From NCBI GenBank assembly GCA_017647405.1, contig JAGCKR010000060.1:1-64000 (forward strand): a DNA stretch of 64,000 nt. The letters are read 5' to 3'. The notes under the pieces were generated by a model. It worked only from the letters and a program-made list of their open reading frames with translations. It had not been told where the DNA came from and did no database searches. This document shows, in pieces, positions 26,905 to 35,543 of this stretch (its first letter is position 1; every line of letters begins with the position of its first letter). The stretch comes from Alphaproteobacteria bacterium (GTDB lineage Bacteria; Pseudomonadota; Alphaproteobacteria; CAAHEQ01; UBA3637). The translations under genes and the position numbers were made by a program.

Positions 26905-27273
26905 CTATTTTACCAATCGGATTTTGGTGCCATTACTTAAAGTAAATATTAAGTGATTGTCAATTTGTTGAATGTTTTTAACATGTAAAAGAATTTGCAT
27001 CCATTCTTGTTCAGCTTGCATGGCATTTTCTGGTCCCATCATCATGGTTGCTCCCAGTGGATGCAAGGTAACAGAATTTTCATGCTGTTCATAAGTGCCA
27101 AAATAATTGTTTACAACTTTTCCGGAAAAGCGATTAGCATCTGAATCAAATGAAATGGTAATCGGTGTATTATTTAATTGATAGTAATAAACCGAACTAT
27201 CTAAATCATATGGATTTGAAGCACAAGCGGAAAGTGATAAAGCGATTGTTAAAGCTAATAGTGTTTTTTTCAT
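26905..27273 (-). CDS. META/HslJ-like lipoprotein
   Basis: The 122-residue product starts with a lipoprotein signal (lipobox LSAC). The mature part fits the META/HslJ domain: ITISFDSDANRFSGKVVNNYFGTYE, then LHPLGATMMMGPENAMQAEQEWMQIL and a final IDNHLIFTLSNGTKIRL. Relatives such as HslJ are envelope proteins linked to stress or novobiocin resistance. ATG 27273 is chosen because it gives a clean signal peptide and has GGAGAAATC before it. Confidence 0.8.
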   Translation of the reverse strand: MKKTLLALTIALSLSACASNPYDLDSSVYYYQLNNTPITISFDSDANRFSGKVVNNYFGTYEQHENSVTLHPLGATMMMGPENAMQAEQEWMQILLHVKNIQQIDNHLIFTLSNGTKIRLVK

Positions 27274-27382
27274 AATGATTTCTCCTTTTCTTATTTTTAG
27301 GATAACTGAATTTAAATAAAAAAACAAATTTTTCTTGCAAAAAAAATAAAAAAAATGAAAAATGAAAGTCAGGAGAAAAAAA

Positions 27383-27769
27383 ATGAAATTACTATCAGTT
27401 ATTTTAATGAGTTTGATGTTGATTTCTTGTGCTGCACCAGTTGTTCAAGATGAAGCTGATTCCAAAAAATATCAGGAAGTTTTGAATCTTTGGTTAAAAA
27501 AAGAAAAAAAAGATTTAATTTCAGTGTGGGGAAATCCCTCATATGATTATCAAAAAGATAAGATTAATTATGTTGTTTATATCAAAAATAAAATGAAAAA
27601 AGTGGCTGATGGAAATGTGATTGAACGGATGCCTCGTATGGCGCGGGAGCAATCTATTTTTGATGAAAAAACGGCAACGGTTTCTAAGGGATGTACAACG
27701 ATTTTTGTGATTGATGAAGGATATATTCGTCAATGGAAATTTGAAGGAGCCGAGTGTTTGGCTTATTAA
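27383..27769 (+). CDS. Small outer-membrane-type lipoprotein
   Basis: 128 residues with a lipobox LISC. The mature part includes KKDLISVWGNPSYDYQKD, the kind of segment seen in SmpA/BamE-like or SH3-like lipoproteins, but I cannot assign a family. One Cys pair remains (SKGCTT and AECLAY). ATG 27383 gives a proper signal peptide; an upstream ATG at 27362 has no ribosome site. The Nudix gene follows 7 bp after the stop. Confidence 0.7.
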   Translation: MKLLSVILMSLMLISCAAPVVQDEADSKKYQEVLNLWLKKEKKDLISVWGNPSYDYQKDKINYVVYIKNKMKKVADGNVIERMPRMAREQSIFDEKTATVSKGCTTIFVIDEGYIRQWKFEGAECLAY

Positions 27770-27776
27770 GAATAGC

Positions 27777-28250
27777 ATGGAGGGCGGAGTGACGGATATT
27801 CATCAAACACCATTCATAGGGGTTCATTTAATGTTGATTCAAAATAATCAACTTCTTTTGCAAAAAAGAAAGGGTGGATTTACTGATGGAATTTATACGC
27901 CTGTTTCTGGTCATGTGGATAAAAGGGAAGGTGTTATTGATGCGTTGATTAGGGAAGCCAAAGAAGAAGCCGGTATTTCCTTAAAAAAAGAAGATTTGAA
28001 AATTAGTGTGATTGCGCATTTATTGGATGCTCCTTATAAAGGCGGACGTGCAGATATCATTAATTATTTTGTTTTTACGGATAAATACGAAGGTGAGATT
28101 GAAAACAAAGAGCCGGATAAAATTAAACGGTTGGAATTTTTTGATATGGAGGCCTTGCCTTCTAAATTAATGAGCCATATTTTTGAAGTAATTAAAGCAT
28201 ATAATCGAAAAGAAAATTATATTGTTATTGATTATTTGGATAAAAAATGA
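27777..28250 (+). CDS. Nudix hydrolase
   Basis: The Nudix box is intact: GHVDKREGVIDALIREAKEEAGI. The 157-residue product would hydrolyse a nucleoside diphosphate derivative; the substrate is unknown. ATG 27777 is given, but GTG 27789 is an alternative with GGAGGG just upstream of it. The stop overlaps the next start by 4 bp (ATGA), so the two proteins are translationally coupled. Confidence 0.9.
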   Translation: MEGGVTDIHQTPFIGVHLMLIQNNQLLLQKRKGGFTDGIYTPVSGHVDKREGVIDALIREAKEEAGISLKKEDLKISVIAHLLDAPYKGGRADIINYFVFTDKYEGEIENKEPDKIKRLEFFDMEALPSKLMSHIFEVIKAYNRKENYIVIDYLDKK

Positions 28251-28759
28251 AAAAAATATATATTATCGGAAATGGTGGGTCAGGGAAAACAACATTAGCC
28301 CATTTTTTATCAAAAGATCTTTTTTTGCCTCATTTAGAATTGGATGATATTTATTGGGATAATGAGCAAAAAAAAGCATATAATGTTAAACGAAATGAAG
28401 AAGAAAAAGGGACGCTTTTATCTGAGTTTTTAAAGGAAAATCAAAACGGCTGGATTATTGATGGCGTTTATGAAAAAGAATGGATTGACCCTATTTTAAA
28501 AGAAGTTGATAAAGTAATTATTCTAATGCCGAATTTTTGGCTTTCCGAATGGCGTTGTATTAAACGGAATTTTATCAATTGGATGAATGGCAAAAGAACA
28601 GGTGGATTGATGTCTCTTTATCGTCTTTTAAAGTGGAATAAAAGATACCGTTATCAAAAGTTGCCGATTTTTATTCAAAAATTAAAAGATGAAAAAGTTT
28701 CATTCCAAATTATTTATAAAGTCGATTTAACTGAAATAAAAAAAGAGTTAAGCCTTTAA
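28247..28759 (+). CDS. P-loop kinase-like protein (FlaR / adenylate kinase-like)
   Basis: Walker A GNGGSGKTT (8-16), then LELDDIYWDNEQK, GWIIDGVYEKEW and a hydrophobic beta strand KVIILMPNFWLSEWRCIKRN, a pattern seen in proteins annotated as topology modulation protein FlaR. They are probably small-molecule or nucleotide kinases. 170 residues. Overlaps the Nudix gene by 4 bp. Confidence 0.75.
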   Translation: MKKIYIIGNGGSGKTTLAHFLSKDLFLPHLELDDIYWDNEQKKAYNVKRNEEEKGTLLSEFLKENQNGWIIDGVYEKEWIDPILKEVDKVIILMPNFWLSEWRCIKRNFINWMNGKRTGGLMSLYRLLKWNKRYRYQKLPIFIQKLKDEKVSFQIIYKVDLTEIKKELSL

Positions 28760-28772
28760 AATTCTTAATTTA

Positions 28773-28801
28773 TTGACAAAAGGAAGTGTTTTTTTTATAA
28801 T
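28773..28801 (+). promoter_or_regulatory. Perfect consensus promoter
   Basis: TTGACA (28773-28778), exactly 17 bp, TATAAT (28796-28801). Transcription should start near 28808, which excludes the longer open frame of the HAD gene and sets its start at 28824. Confidence 0.85.
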
Positions 28802-28823
28802 CTATAAAAAAGGAGCTTTATGT

Positions 28824-29417
28824 ATGCACTATTTGATGGATTTGGATAACACTTTATTGGATACGTATCATATAGATGAAAATGGGAAGACTCATTTTCA
28901 TTGGTCAGAAGATTTTGAAAAAGATTTTAATTTGCCTCTTTCGGTTTTAGATGATCTTTTTCAAGGTGCTTTTTTAATTTCTTTACAGCGGTCCAGAAAT
29001 TTAACAAGATTTATTGATCCTTTTTTAAAGAAGTATCAAATAAAAATGTCTGCTGATGAGTTTTTGGAATATTGGCTTAGTAGGGATATGCGAATAAAAG
29101 AAGATGTTTGGCAATGGATTTTAAATAAAAAAGAAGAGGGCCATTCTTTTCATATTGCATCAAATCAACCATTTATTCGTATGGATTATTTATGGAGTCA
29201 TTTACCTTCTTGGCATGAGGTGTTTGAATGTGTGTTTACCTCTTCAAATTTAGGGGTTGCCAAGCCAGATGAATCTTTTTTTATTTATGCTAAAAATATT
29301 GTTAAAACACCTTTTCAAAATATGTGTTTAATTGATGATTCGCCAGAAAATATTAAAAGTGCTCAATCTTTGGGAATGGAAACAATTTTGTTTCAGGGGA
29401 TTGATTCTTTAAAATAA
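28824..29417 (+). CDS. HAD-superfamily phosphatase
   Basis: All four HAD motifs are visible in 197 residues: DLDNTLLD at the N-terminus, the Ser of IASNQP, the Lys of VAKPDESFF and LIDDSPENI. The cap is helical and N-terminal (subfamily IA). Substrate unknown; pyrimidine nucleotidase or phosphoglycolate-type activities are common. AAAGGAG at 28809-28815 fits ATG 28824. Confidence 0.88.
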   Translation: MHYLMDLDNTLLDTYHIDENGKTHFHWSEDFEKDFNLPLSVLDDLFQGAFLISLQRSRNLTRFIDPFLKKYQIKMSADEFLEYWLSRDMRIKEDVWQWILNKKEEGHSFHIASNQPFIRMDYLWSHLPSWHEVFECVFTSSNLGVAKPDESFFIYAKNIVKTPFQNMCLIDDSPENIKSAQSLGMETILFQGIDSLK

Positions 29418-29486
29418 TTTTTCATTTTAATTGACTTTTTATTTCCTTTTTGCAACTATGAATAAAAGGCATAAAGGAAATCTTAA

Positions 29487-31283
29487 ATGAAAAAAAATCT
29501 CTTTTTATTTTGCGCGTTCACGTGTTTATTTTCTTGTTCATTGTTGGCTCAAACAAAAAATGATTTGTCAGATGAACCGTTTGTAATTTATCGTGTTGAT
29601 GAACAAAAAGTATCGGCAGAATCTTTGAAAGAAATAACCGATGGAAAATTGGAGGCGTTTCATAATCGTGAAAAGGTGAGTGCTCTTTTAAAAAATGGTT
29701 TTTTAACAGGAGCTTTTTCTTCAACAGGGTTTGATGGAACTTTTTCTGGCGAAAATTCTTTTTCCGTTCAAGACAGAAGCGGAAACTTTGCCAGAGGAGA
29801 AGTGATTTGTTCAGGGATGGATACATTTAAATCTTTTGTGGGATATTTGGTTTCTCCAACAGATAATATGCGGGAGGATCTTTATAAATGTCTTTCATTT
29901 TCAAAAGCATCTTATTTGAGTGCTGATGGTCCTTATTTTTTGGAAGGGGGGGTATCTTTTCCAATTGTGACTCAACCAACAACTATTTCATTTATGCCAC
30001 AAAAAGGGGTAATGCCTGTTGTGTATGATATGCCGGAAGTTAAAAATATTCAGTTTGGATTAAATGAAGATGTTCATAAAATTGATGTGATGTATCATTT
30101 TCAAGATGATAAAAAAGTAACTTTTTCATATGATTTTACGGAAAGTTATTTGCCGAAATTATTGGGTTCACCATTTCATTTTTTAAAAGAAGCTATATGG
30201 AATGCAAAAGGGGAAGAATTTGTTTTGAAAAGCTTTTCTTTACCCTCATTGATTAAAGGTAATGGTCTTTCATTTAAGGGGGAACTTCATTCACAAAAAG
30301 GATTTATTGGGTCATCACAGTTAGCTGTTTTTTCAGGGGAAGAAAAAAAAGTTGCCGAGATTTCTTATCTGAATAATTCATTATTTATTGATTTAAAATA
30401 TCCGGGTTTATTAACGCCTTTTATAGAGGGTGAATTTAAAAATATGAATTCTTCAAAAATGTTTTCAAGCATGAGTGATTTTATTTCTAATTTATTGAAA
30501 AATCCCAACAGATTGTTGACCCAAAGTGAAAAAGCCTCTTTACTATCTGGTTTAGAGGTGAAGGGATTAACTGTTTATGATGATAAACATGAAAAAAAAG
30601 CTCTTTTTAATTTAAAATTTGAAGAAGAGATAACTCCTTCAATGATAAAGAAAGCCTTGAAAGATCCTAAATTAATGGATTTGTGGGTATTTGGAGAGGT
30701 GATTCTTTTTGTTTCTCCGCATAAAGAAATGAAAATTTCTTTTAACAAAAGTGATGAAGTTCGTGTGAACGGGAATGGGAATAATGGGAAAAAAGAGGCT
30801 GATTTGTATGGGATTTTAAAATATCTTCAACAGCAGATGAAACCATCTATTAAAAGATATGTAAATGAAATGCAAGCCGTGTTTGATCAGATTTATATAC
30901 TTGGACCGGTTGTAAAAAAATTCAGATCAAAATTGCAAGTTAAAAATATTATGAATGCGGCTCGTAAAGTGGCATCTAAAAATTATAATTATTGCATTTC
31001 GGAGTTGGAAAAAGAGCGTATTGATTTTATGTATGATTGTAAAGGCATCCAACCTTCCTTGCTTAAAGGAGTTGAAATGCCAGATGATGTTGATATTTCA
31101 CTTCCGGACGAAACGTTATATCCGCTTATTTTGAATGATAAAAAAACAGGCAGAGATTTGGTTTATTTAACATTTAAGTTTAAAGATAAAGAATCTTGTG
31201 AATATTTTGCCAAAGAAAAAACAGGTTCTTGTTTAAATAATGAAATCACAACGGGAGTTTTGCCTGAAATGAGTTCTTATTAA
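29487..31283 (+). CDS. Large envelope protein of unknown function
   Basis: Not recognised. 598 residues with an N-terminal signal; cleavage could be by signal peptidase I after LLA or, less likely, at a lipobox-like LFSC. The mature part is beta-rich with many short repeats of the kind FxGxF, and internal segments (GLEVKGLTVYDDKHEKKALFNLKFEE) like those of AsmA- or DUF945-type periplasmic proteins, but that is weak. Six Cys in the mature part suggest disulfides. It ends convergent with, and overlapping by 4 bp, the small lipoprotein gene at 31280. Confidence 0.55.
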   Translation: MKKNLFLFCAFTCLFSCSLLAQTKNDLSDEPFVIYRVDEQKVSAESLKEITDGKLEAFHNREKVSALLKNGFLTGAFSSTGFDGTFSGENSFSVQDRSGNFARGEVICSGMDTFKSFVGYLVSPTDNMREDLYKCLSFSKASYLSADGPYFLEGGVSFPIVTQPTTISFMPQKGVMPVVYDMPEVKNIQFGLNEDVHKIDVMYHFQDDKKVTFSYDFTESYLPKLLGSPFHFLKEAIWNAKGEEFVLKSFSLPSLIKGNGLSFKGELHSQKGFIGSSQLAVFSGEEKKVAEISYLNNSLFIDLKYPGLLTPFIEGEFKNMNSSKMFSSMSDFISNLLKNPNRLLTQSEKASLLSGLEVKGLTVYDDKHEKKALFNLKFEEEITPSMIKKALKDPKLMDLWVFGEVILFVSPHKEMKISFNKSDEVRVNGNGNNGKKEADLYGILKYLQQQMKPSIKRYVNEMQAVFDQIYILGPVVKKFRSKLQVKNIMNAARKVASKNYNYCISELEKERIDFMYDCKGIQPSLLKGVEMPDDVDISLPDETLYPLILNDKKTGRDLVYLTFKFKDKESCEYFAKEKTGSCLNNEITTGVLPEMSSY

Positions 31284-31582
31284 TGACATTTAAAAGTAAT
31301 ATTTGAATTATTTTTTGCGATTAATTCCTCGTTTTTAATGGTATATATTTCTTGGTTATCTTTAATAAAAACATTTATCTCATTGTTTTGAAATGTATAT
31401 AATCCTTGTTGTGAAGATGTTTTTTTCCCTGTTGAGGTCTCTTTTTGAATTCGACCTTCCTTAAAAAATAAATTAACGCTTTGATTATTGTTTTTATATT
31501 GATATTGTTCACAATAAGGAGCCTTATTAGAGGCACAACCGGTGGTTAAACAAAATAATGTAAACAAAAATATTTTTTTCAT
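31280..31582 (-). CDS. Small lipoprotein
   Basis: 100 residues; a lipobox (TTGC) follows the signal peptide MKKIFLFTLFCLTTG. The mature part is short, beta-rich and Asn/Lys-rich with a Cys pair (PYCEQ and the penultimate Cys). Its ATG overlaps the trmJ stop by 4 bp (ATGA), so it is translated with trmJ. Function unknown. Confidence 0.65.
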   Translation of the reverse strand: MKKIFLFTLFCLTTGCASNKAPYCEQYQYKNNNQSVNLFFKEGRIQKETSTGKKTSSQQGLYTFQNNEINVFIKDNQEIYTIKNEELIAKNNSNITFKCH

Positions 31583-32337
31583 TTTTCATTGGGCTTTCGT
31601 GTTAAATCAGTCACAATTTTATGAAGCGTTTTAATTTCCGACGATGTCAGATTATTTCTTGAAAAAATGTTTCTTAAATTATGACTCATGCGTTCTTTTT
31701 TATCGATAAATCGAAAATATCCTCTTTTTTCTAGCTCTGTTTCAATATGGTCAAAAAAAGCAGAAAGCTCGGTATGAGTGGCCAGAGGGCAACCACCTGA
31801 TTCAAGGTGTGTATTTGTTTGTTGCAAAGTACTTTTATGCCATTCATATCCCATTAATAAAACAGCTTGAGAAAGATTTAAAGAGGCATGTAGCGGATTA
31901 AGGGGAATTTCAACAATACCATTTGCATAAACAATTTCTTTGTTTTCAAGTCCTGTTCGCTCGGCCCCAAATAAAAGAGCTGTTTTTGCGCCATTTCCAA
32001 TTTTTTGATGAAGAAGTTGAATGCCATCTTGAGGGGCATAAATTTCTTTGGTCATATCTCTTTTTCTGGCACTTGTTGCTAAAACAAAGTGAATATCTTG
32101 TAAAGCTTCTTCCAAAGATGAAAAACATTTTGCCGATTCTAAAATTTGTTGTGAGCCAGAAGAGGCTGAAATAGCTTTAGCACTTAAATGATTATCTCTC
32201 GGATTAACAAGACGTAACTCGGATAAACAACAATTCATCATTGCGCGTGCAACCATGCCCATGTTTTCATCTAATTGTGGACGGGCAAGGATAACAACTG
32301 GCGCCGAAGGTTGTATGATATTCTTAATATTCTTCAT
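31579..32337 (-). CDS. trmJ: tRNA/rRNA 2'-O-methyltransferase, TrmJ-like (SpoU family)
   Basis: SPOUT-fold methyltransferase. The motifs are VVILARPQLDENMGMVARAMMNC, LLFGAERTGLENKEI and IPLNPLHASLNLSQAVLLMGYE; these match TrmJ, which 2'-O-methylates position 32 of tRNAs. 252 residues is normal. The start overlaps the stop of the upstream gene by one base (TAATG) and its own stop overlaps the lipoprotein gene: a tight three-gene unit. Confidence 0.88.
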   Translation of the reverse strand: MKNIKNIIQPSAPVVILARPQLDENMGMVARAMMNCCLSELRLVNPRDNHLSAKAISASSGSQQILESAKCFSSLEEALQDIHFVLATSARKRDMTKEIYAPQDGIQLLHQKIGNGAKTALLFGAERTGLENKEIVYANGIVEIPLNPLHASLNLSQAVLLMGYEWHKSTLQQTNTHLESGGCPLATHTELSAFFDHIETELEKRGYFRFIDKKERMSHNLRNIFSRNNLTSSEIKTLHKIVTDLTRKPNEK

Positions 32338-32813
32338 TAATAAAAAGCATCCGGATTAATAGAATACGATTTCTTGCCAAGTTTTTTTTGCTCTACGGGG
32401 ACTTGAATCAGTTTTGTTATATCTATCTTCCCATGTTCAGGATGTGGTTGATAATTTTCATTTTTAACTAATTTACCATCTTTTTCGATATATTTTGTAT
32501 TTTTCGAAATATAATCCGGATTTAGTTCTATCTGACCGTCTTTTTCCGTGAAGGGGGGATTAACTTCATAGTTATTATATAATACTTGGTATTCATCATC
32601 CGTATATTTATGAATTTTATTCAAGGATTCCATAATTTTTTCTTTATCTTTAAGCATATTTTCCAGAACTTTCTTTCTGGCCTTTTTTTGCATTTCTTTG
32701 ATATAAGGGCTATTCATAAAACTGATATCTTTTTGATCAGAATTTTCTGCAAAAGATTGCATTGGCATCAGAAATAAACAAAAAATGTATCCAAAGAGTA
32801 AAGTTTTTTTCAT
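32337..32813 (-). CDS. Secreted protein of unknown function
   Basis: 158 residues; signal peptide ending at SFA-EN. The mature part is Lys/Asp/Tyr-rich: a helix KEMQKKARKKVLENMLKDKEKIMESL, then repeated phrases (FTEKDGQIELNPDYI, YIEKDGKLVKNENY). No Cys. It starts just downstream of pssA and leads the trmJ pair. Confidence 0.6.
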   Translation of the reverse strand: MKKTLLFGYIFCLFLMPMQSFAENSDQKDISFMNSPYIKEMQKKARKKVLENMLKDKEKIMESLNKIHKYTDDEYQVLYNNYEVNPPFTEKDGQIELNPDYISKNTKYIEKDGKLVKNENYQPHPEHGKIDITKLIQVPVEQKKLGKKSYSINPDAFY

Positions 32814-32828
32814 TAAAGACTCCTTTTT

Positions 32829-33626
32829 TTAAGCTTTATATTCTCTTTTAAATTTCAAGAAATAATAAATGCATACAGGGATGGATATCAGATAAATAAT
32901 ACCAAGAATACTTAACGTTACCCATGGAAGAGTGATAAGACCGGCAATCACAAAAAAGGCAATAAACATTAAAACACTAGACATTTGTGGAGAAACATGG
33001 ATATGTTTCAAACAAAGAGTTGGGATTTTACTTGCCATCATAATACCACTAAAAACAAGGAAAAAAGCTGCAACAGCAGGATTTCTGAAACATTCAAATT
33101 CTTGTCCTGTTGCTAACCAAAAAATAAGTGGCAAAATGCTTAAAAATCCGCCGGCAGGAGCAGGAACACCCATGAAAAAATGTTTCCAATAGGGTGGTTG
33201 TTTGATATCTATCAAGCTGTTAAAACGAGCCAATCTGGCAGCGCAACACATAGATACAAATAAAACAAATCCCCAATAAACACCGATAGCTTCTTTTTTA
33301 ACGGCAAGATTTTGTAACACGCTGATTCTGGTGTTACCATCCATTGTCCAAAGATACATTAAAAAGGCAGGTGCTACTCCGAAACTGACAAAATCAGAAA
33401 GAGAATCAAGTTCGGCGCCGAACTTTGATGAAACATTCAGCATGCGGGCAACTTTCCCATCTAAAAAATCAAAGACACCGGCCAAAGCAATGAATGTTAT
33501 TGCTAAGGCCCATTCTCCCCAAAACGCCATGTTAATTGAGGAAACGCCAAAGGCCAAAGCCGCCATGGTGACGGCATTTGGAAAAATCAGTTTAATATTA
33601 ATTTCTTTATCTGTTTTTTCAGTCAT
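32829..33626 (-). CDS. pssA: CDP-diacylglycerol-serine O-phosphatidyltransferase
   Basis: Inner-membrane enzyme making phosphatidylserine from CDP-DAG and serine. The CDP-alcohol phosphotransferase motif is complete: DG-x2-AR-x8-G-x3-D-x3-D in DGKVARMLNVSSKFGAELD plus SLSD (about residues 53-75). Multiple hydrophobic segments; 265 residues. It follows psd by 10 bp, the common alphaproteobacterial pair that yields phosphatidylethanolamine. Confidence 0.95.
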   Translation of the reverse strand: MTEKTDKEINIKLIFPNAVTMAALAFGVSSINMAFWGEWALAITFIALAGVFDFLDGKVARMLNVSSKFGAELDSLSDFVSFGVAPAFLMYLWTMDGNTRISVLQNLAVKKEAIGVYWGFVLFVSMCCAARLARFNSLIDIKQPPYWKHFFMGVPAPAGGFLSILPLIFWLATGQEFECFRNPAVAAFFLVFSGIMMASKIPTLCLKHIHVSPQMSSVLMFIAFFVIAGLITLPWVTLSILGIIYLISIPVCIYYFLKFKREYKA

Positions 33627-33636
33627 AGAGTTTCTC

Positions 33637-34359
33637 TTATTTTCTTTCGTTTAAATCTGCTAAAACGGTTTCGCCGGCAACCATAACTTGACCTGGTAAA
33701 ACTTTCGGATAAACACCTTTTGGCATAAAGACATCTAAACGACTGCCAAAGCGTATCATACCGAAGACGGATCCTTTTTTAACATTTTCACCCACTTTTA
33801 ACGGGCAATAAATACGTCTGGCAACAAGGCCGGCAATTTGGATAAATCCGATTTTGGTGCCATCTTCTCTTTTAATGGTAATTTCTTGACGTTCATTATC
33901 TTCACTGTCTTTATCGGCAATATTCACAAATTTACCAGGACGATAGGTGAGGGCATCAACCATGCCGCTTGTTGGTGCTCTGTTTACATGAACATTAAAT
34001 ACACTCATAAAAATACTGACACGCAATAATTCCTCATCGCCTAAGCCCATTTCTTTTGGGGGAACAACATATTTAATGTTGCTGACAATACCATCTGCCG
34101 GCGAAATAATTAAATTATCTCCTTCAGGTGTTACACGAGGCGGATTTCTGAAGAAATAAAAAACAAAAGCAAGTAATGGCAGTGTAAAACTCATGGTGCA
34201 TGGGACAAAAATTCCAAGAATGATAAAAATTAACGCGGCAACACCAAAAATTTTTAATCCTTCTGGATGAATAGCCGGTAAAATATATCTTTTCCATGAA
34301 AGATCAACGTTATCGGAATTTGGAACAGTGTAAGAATTATGTTGTTTGTTTTCAGTCAT
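33637..34359 (-). CDS. psd: Phosphatidylserine decarboxylase
   Basis: Pyruvoyl enzyme turning phosphatidylserine into phosphatidylethanolamine. The short form of alphaproteobacteria is seen: two N-terminal membrane helices, [31 protein letters not shown], and the self-cleavage site RFGSRLD with Gly-Ser near the C-terminus. ATG 34359 with AAAGGAG before it gives 240 residues; the longer frame to 34410 adds a basic tail without a ribosome site. Operon with pssA. Confidence 0.95.
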   Translation of the reverse strand: MTENKQHNSYTVPNSDNVDLSWKRYILPAIHPEGLKIFGVAALIFIILGIFVPCTMSFTLPLLAFVFYFFRNPPRVTPEGDNLIISPADGIVSNIKYVVPPKEMGLGDEELLRVSIFMSVFNVHVNRAPTSGMVDALTYRPGKFVNIADKDSEDNERQEITIKREDGTKIGFIQIAGLVARRIYCPLKVGENVKKGSVFGMIRFGSRLDVFMPKGVYPKVLPGQVMVAGETVLADLNERK

Positions 34360-34458
34360 TTTTTTTCTCCTTTTGCAAATAAGTCTAAATGATTTTGTTT
34401 TCTTTTTCAAAGTATTTTTTCAGAAAAGTAAAAAAAAGATGATTTTGTTCAAAAAGAG

Positions 34459-34487
34459 TTGACTTCTTTCATGTATTTTTTTATAAT
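34459..34487 (+). promoter_or_regulatory. tRNA-Leu promoter
   Basis: TTGACT (34459-34464), 17 bp, TATAAT (34482-34487), ten bases before the tRNA. Confidence 0.8.
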
Positions 34488-34497
34488 CAAAAAACAT

Positions 34498-34584
34498 GCT
34501 CAAGTGGCGAAATTGGTAGACGCGCTGGCTTCAGGTGCTAGTACCTTAACGGGTGTGAAGGTTCGAGTCCTTTCTTGAGCACCA
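34498..34584 (+). tRNA. tRNA-Leu (CAG)
   Basis: 87-nt class II tRNA with long variable arm (TACCTTAACGGGTGT region), acceptor GCTCAAG / CTTGAGC, anticodon loop TTCAGGT (anticodon CAG), TTCGAGT T-loop, encoded ACCA. Confidence 0.96.
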
Positions 34585-34585
34585 A

Positions 34586-34620
34586 AAAAGCTCTTCATGA
34601 TTGAAGAGCTTTTGTTTTTT
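34586..34620. terminator. Terminator after tRNA-Leu
   Basis: 12-bp stem AAAAGCTCTTCA / TGAAGAGCTTTT, loop TGAT, then a T-run. Also usable by the convergent lpxL gene. Confidence 0.9.
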
Positions 34621-35528
34621 TATTTGTATTCTGATTTATCAAATCGGTGATGGACCCAAAGCCATTGTTCCGGATTTTCTTTAATCCAGTTTTCGATTGT
34701 TTGATTGATTGTTTTTGTTAATTCGTAAACGGCTTTTTCATCCCCTAGTTTTTCCTTGTTTGGCATGGGAAGTGGTTGGGAAACTTCAATATCAAAAAGC
34801 CCATCATTTGCTCTGATACATTTAGCCATGATGACGGGAAGATTCATTTTAAGTGCAATTGTTGCTGTTGCCGGTGCGGTTTTGACCATCTTACCAAAGA
34901 AGGGAACTTCGATGCCTTCTCTTAATTTTTGATCACAAAGAATCACAACACCACCACCATTTTTAAGAACCTGAACCATTAATCTTGCGCCGGCGGTTCC
35001 TTTGGGAATAAGTGTTCCTTTACGTCGTTGAAACATAATTTTATCTATCCATTTATTATTAGCAACTCTATAAACAGGATTAAGATAATAATCATCAAAA
35101 AGAGGGGCTGAAACAGCCGGCTCCCAATTGCCTAAATGAGCAGAGCAAACAAAACATCCTTGTTTTTTTTGGTGAAGATCTTTTAATGTTTCCATGCCTT
35201 TTGTTCGGGCGTTTTGATAAAAATATTGTCCATGTGGCATTTCGGCAAAAAAACGTCCCCAATGTTGCCACATGTTTTTTAAAATTTCTTCTTTTTCGGT
35301 TTCATTTTTTTCCGGAAAGGCGATGTTTAAATTAATTCGGGCAATTTTATTTCTTTTTTTCATCACCTTATAAAGAATTTTTCCTATTTTTGCGCCTAAA
35401 TTAGAAGCTGTTTTGGCAGGTAAAATTTGAAAAAATGTATAAACAATTAAAACAAAAAATGCGGTAAGTGGATCGAAAAAAAATCTTTGTAAAAAGGTTC
35501 TGTTACCGCGGCGAATAGCTTTAGCCAT
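34620..35528 (-). CDS. lpxL: Lipid A lauroyl-type acyltransferase (LpxL/HtrB family)
   Basis: Adds a secondary acyl chain to the lipid A precursor at the inner membrane. The HX4E catalytic motif is HLGNWE (about residue 126), with RGTLIPKGTAGARLMVQVLKNGG and CDQKLREGIEVPFFG following; an N-terminal hydrophobic stretch anchors it. 302 residues. It lies 15 bp downstream of lpxK. Confidence 0.9.
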   Translation of the reverse strand: MAKAIRRGNRTFLQRFFFDPLTAFFVLIVYTFFQILPAKTASNLGAKIGKILYKVMKKRNKIARINLNIAFPEKNETEKEEILKNMWQHWGRFFAEMPHGQYFYQNARTKGMETLKDLHQKKQGCFVCSAHLGNWEPAVSAPLFDDYYLNPVYRVANNKWIDKIMFQRRKGTLIPKGTAGARLMVQVLKNGGGVVILCDQKLREGIEVPFFGKMVKTAPATATIALKMNLPVIMAKCIRANDGLFDIEVSQPLPMPNKEKLGDEKAVYELTKTINQTIENWIKENPEQWLWVHHRFDKSEYK

Positions 35529-35543
35529 CTGCTTCTCCTTTAT

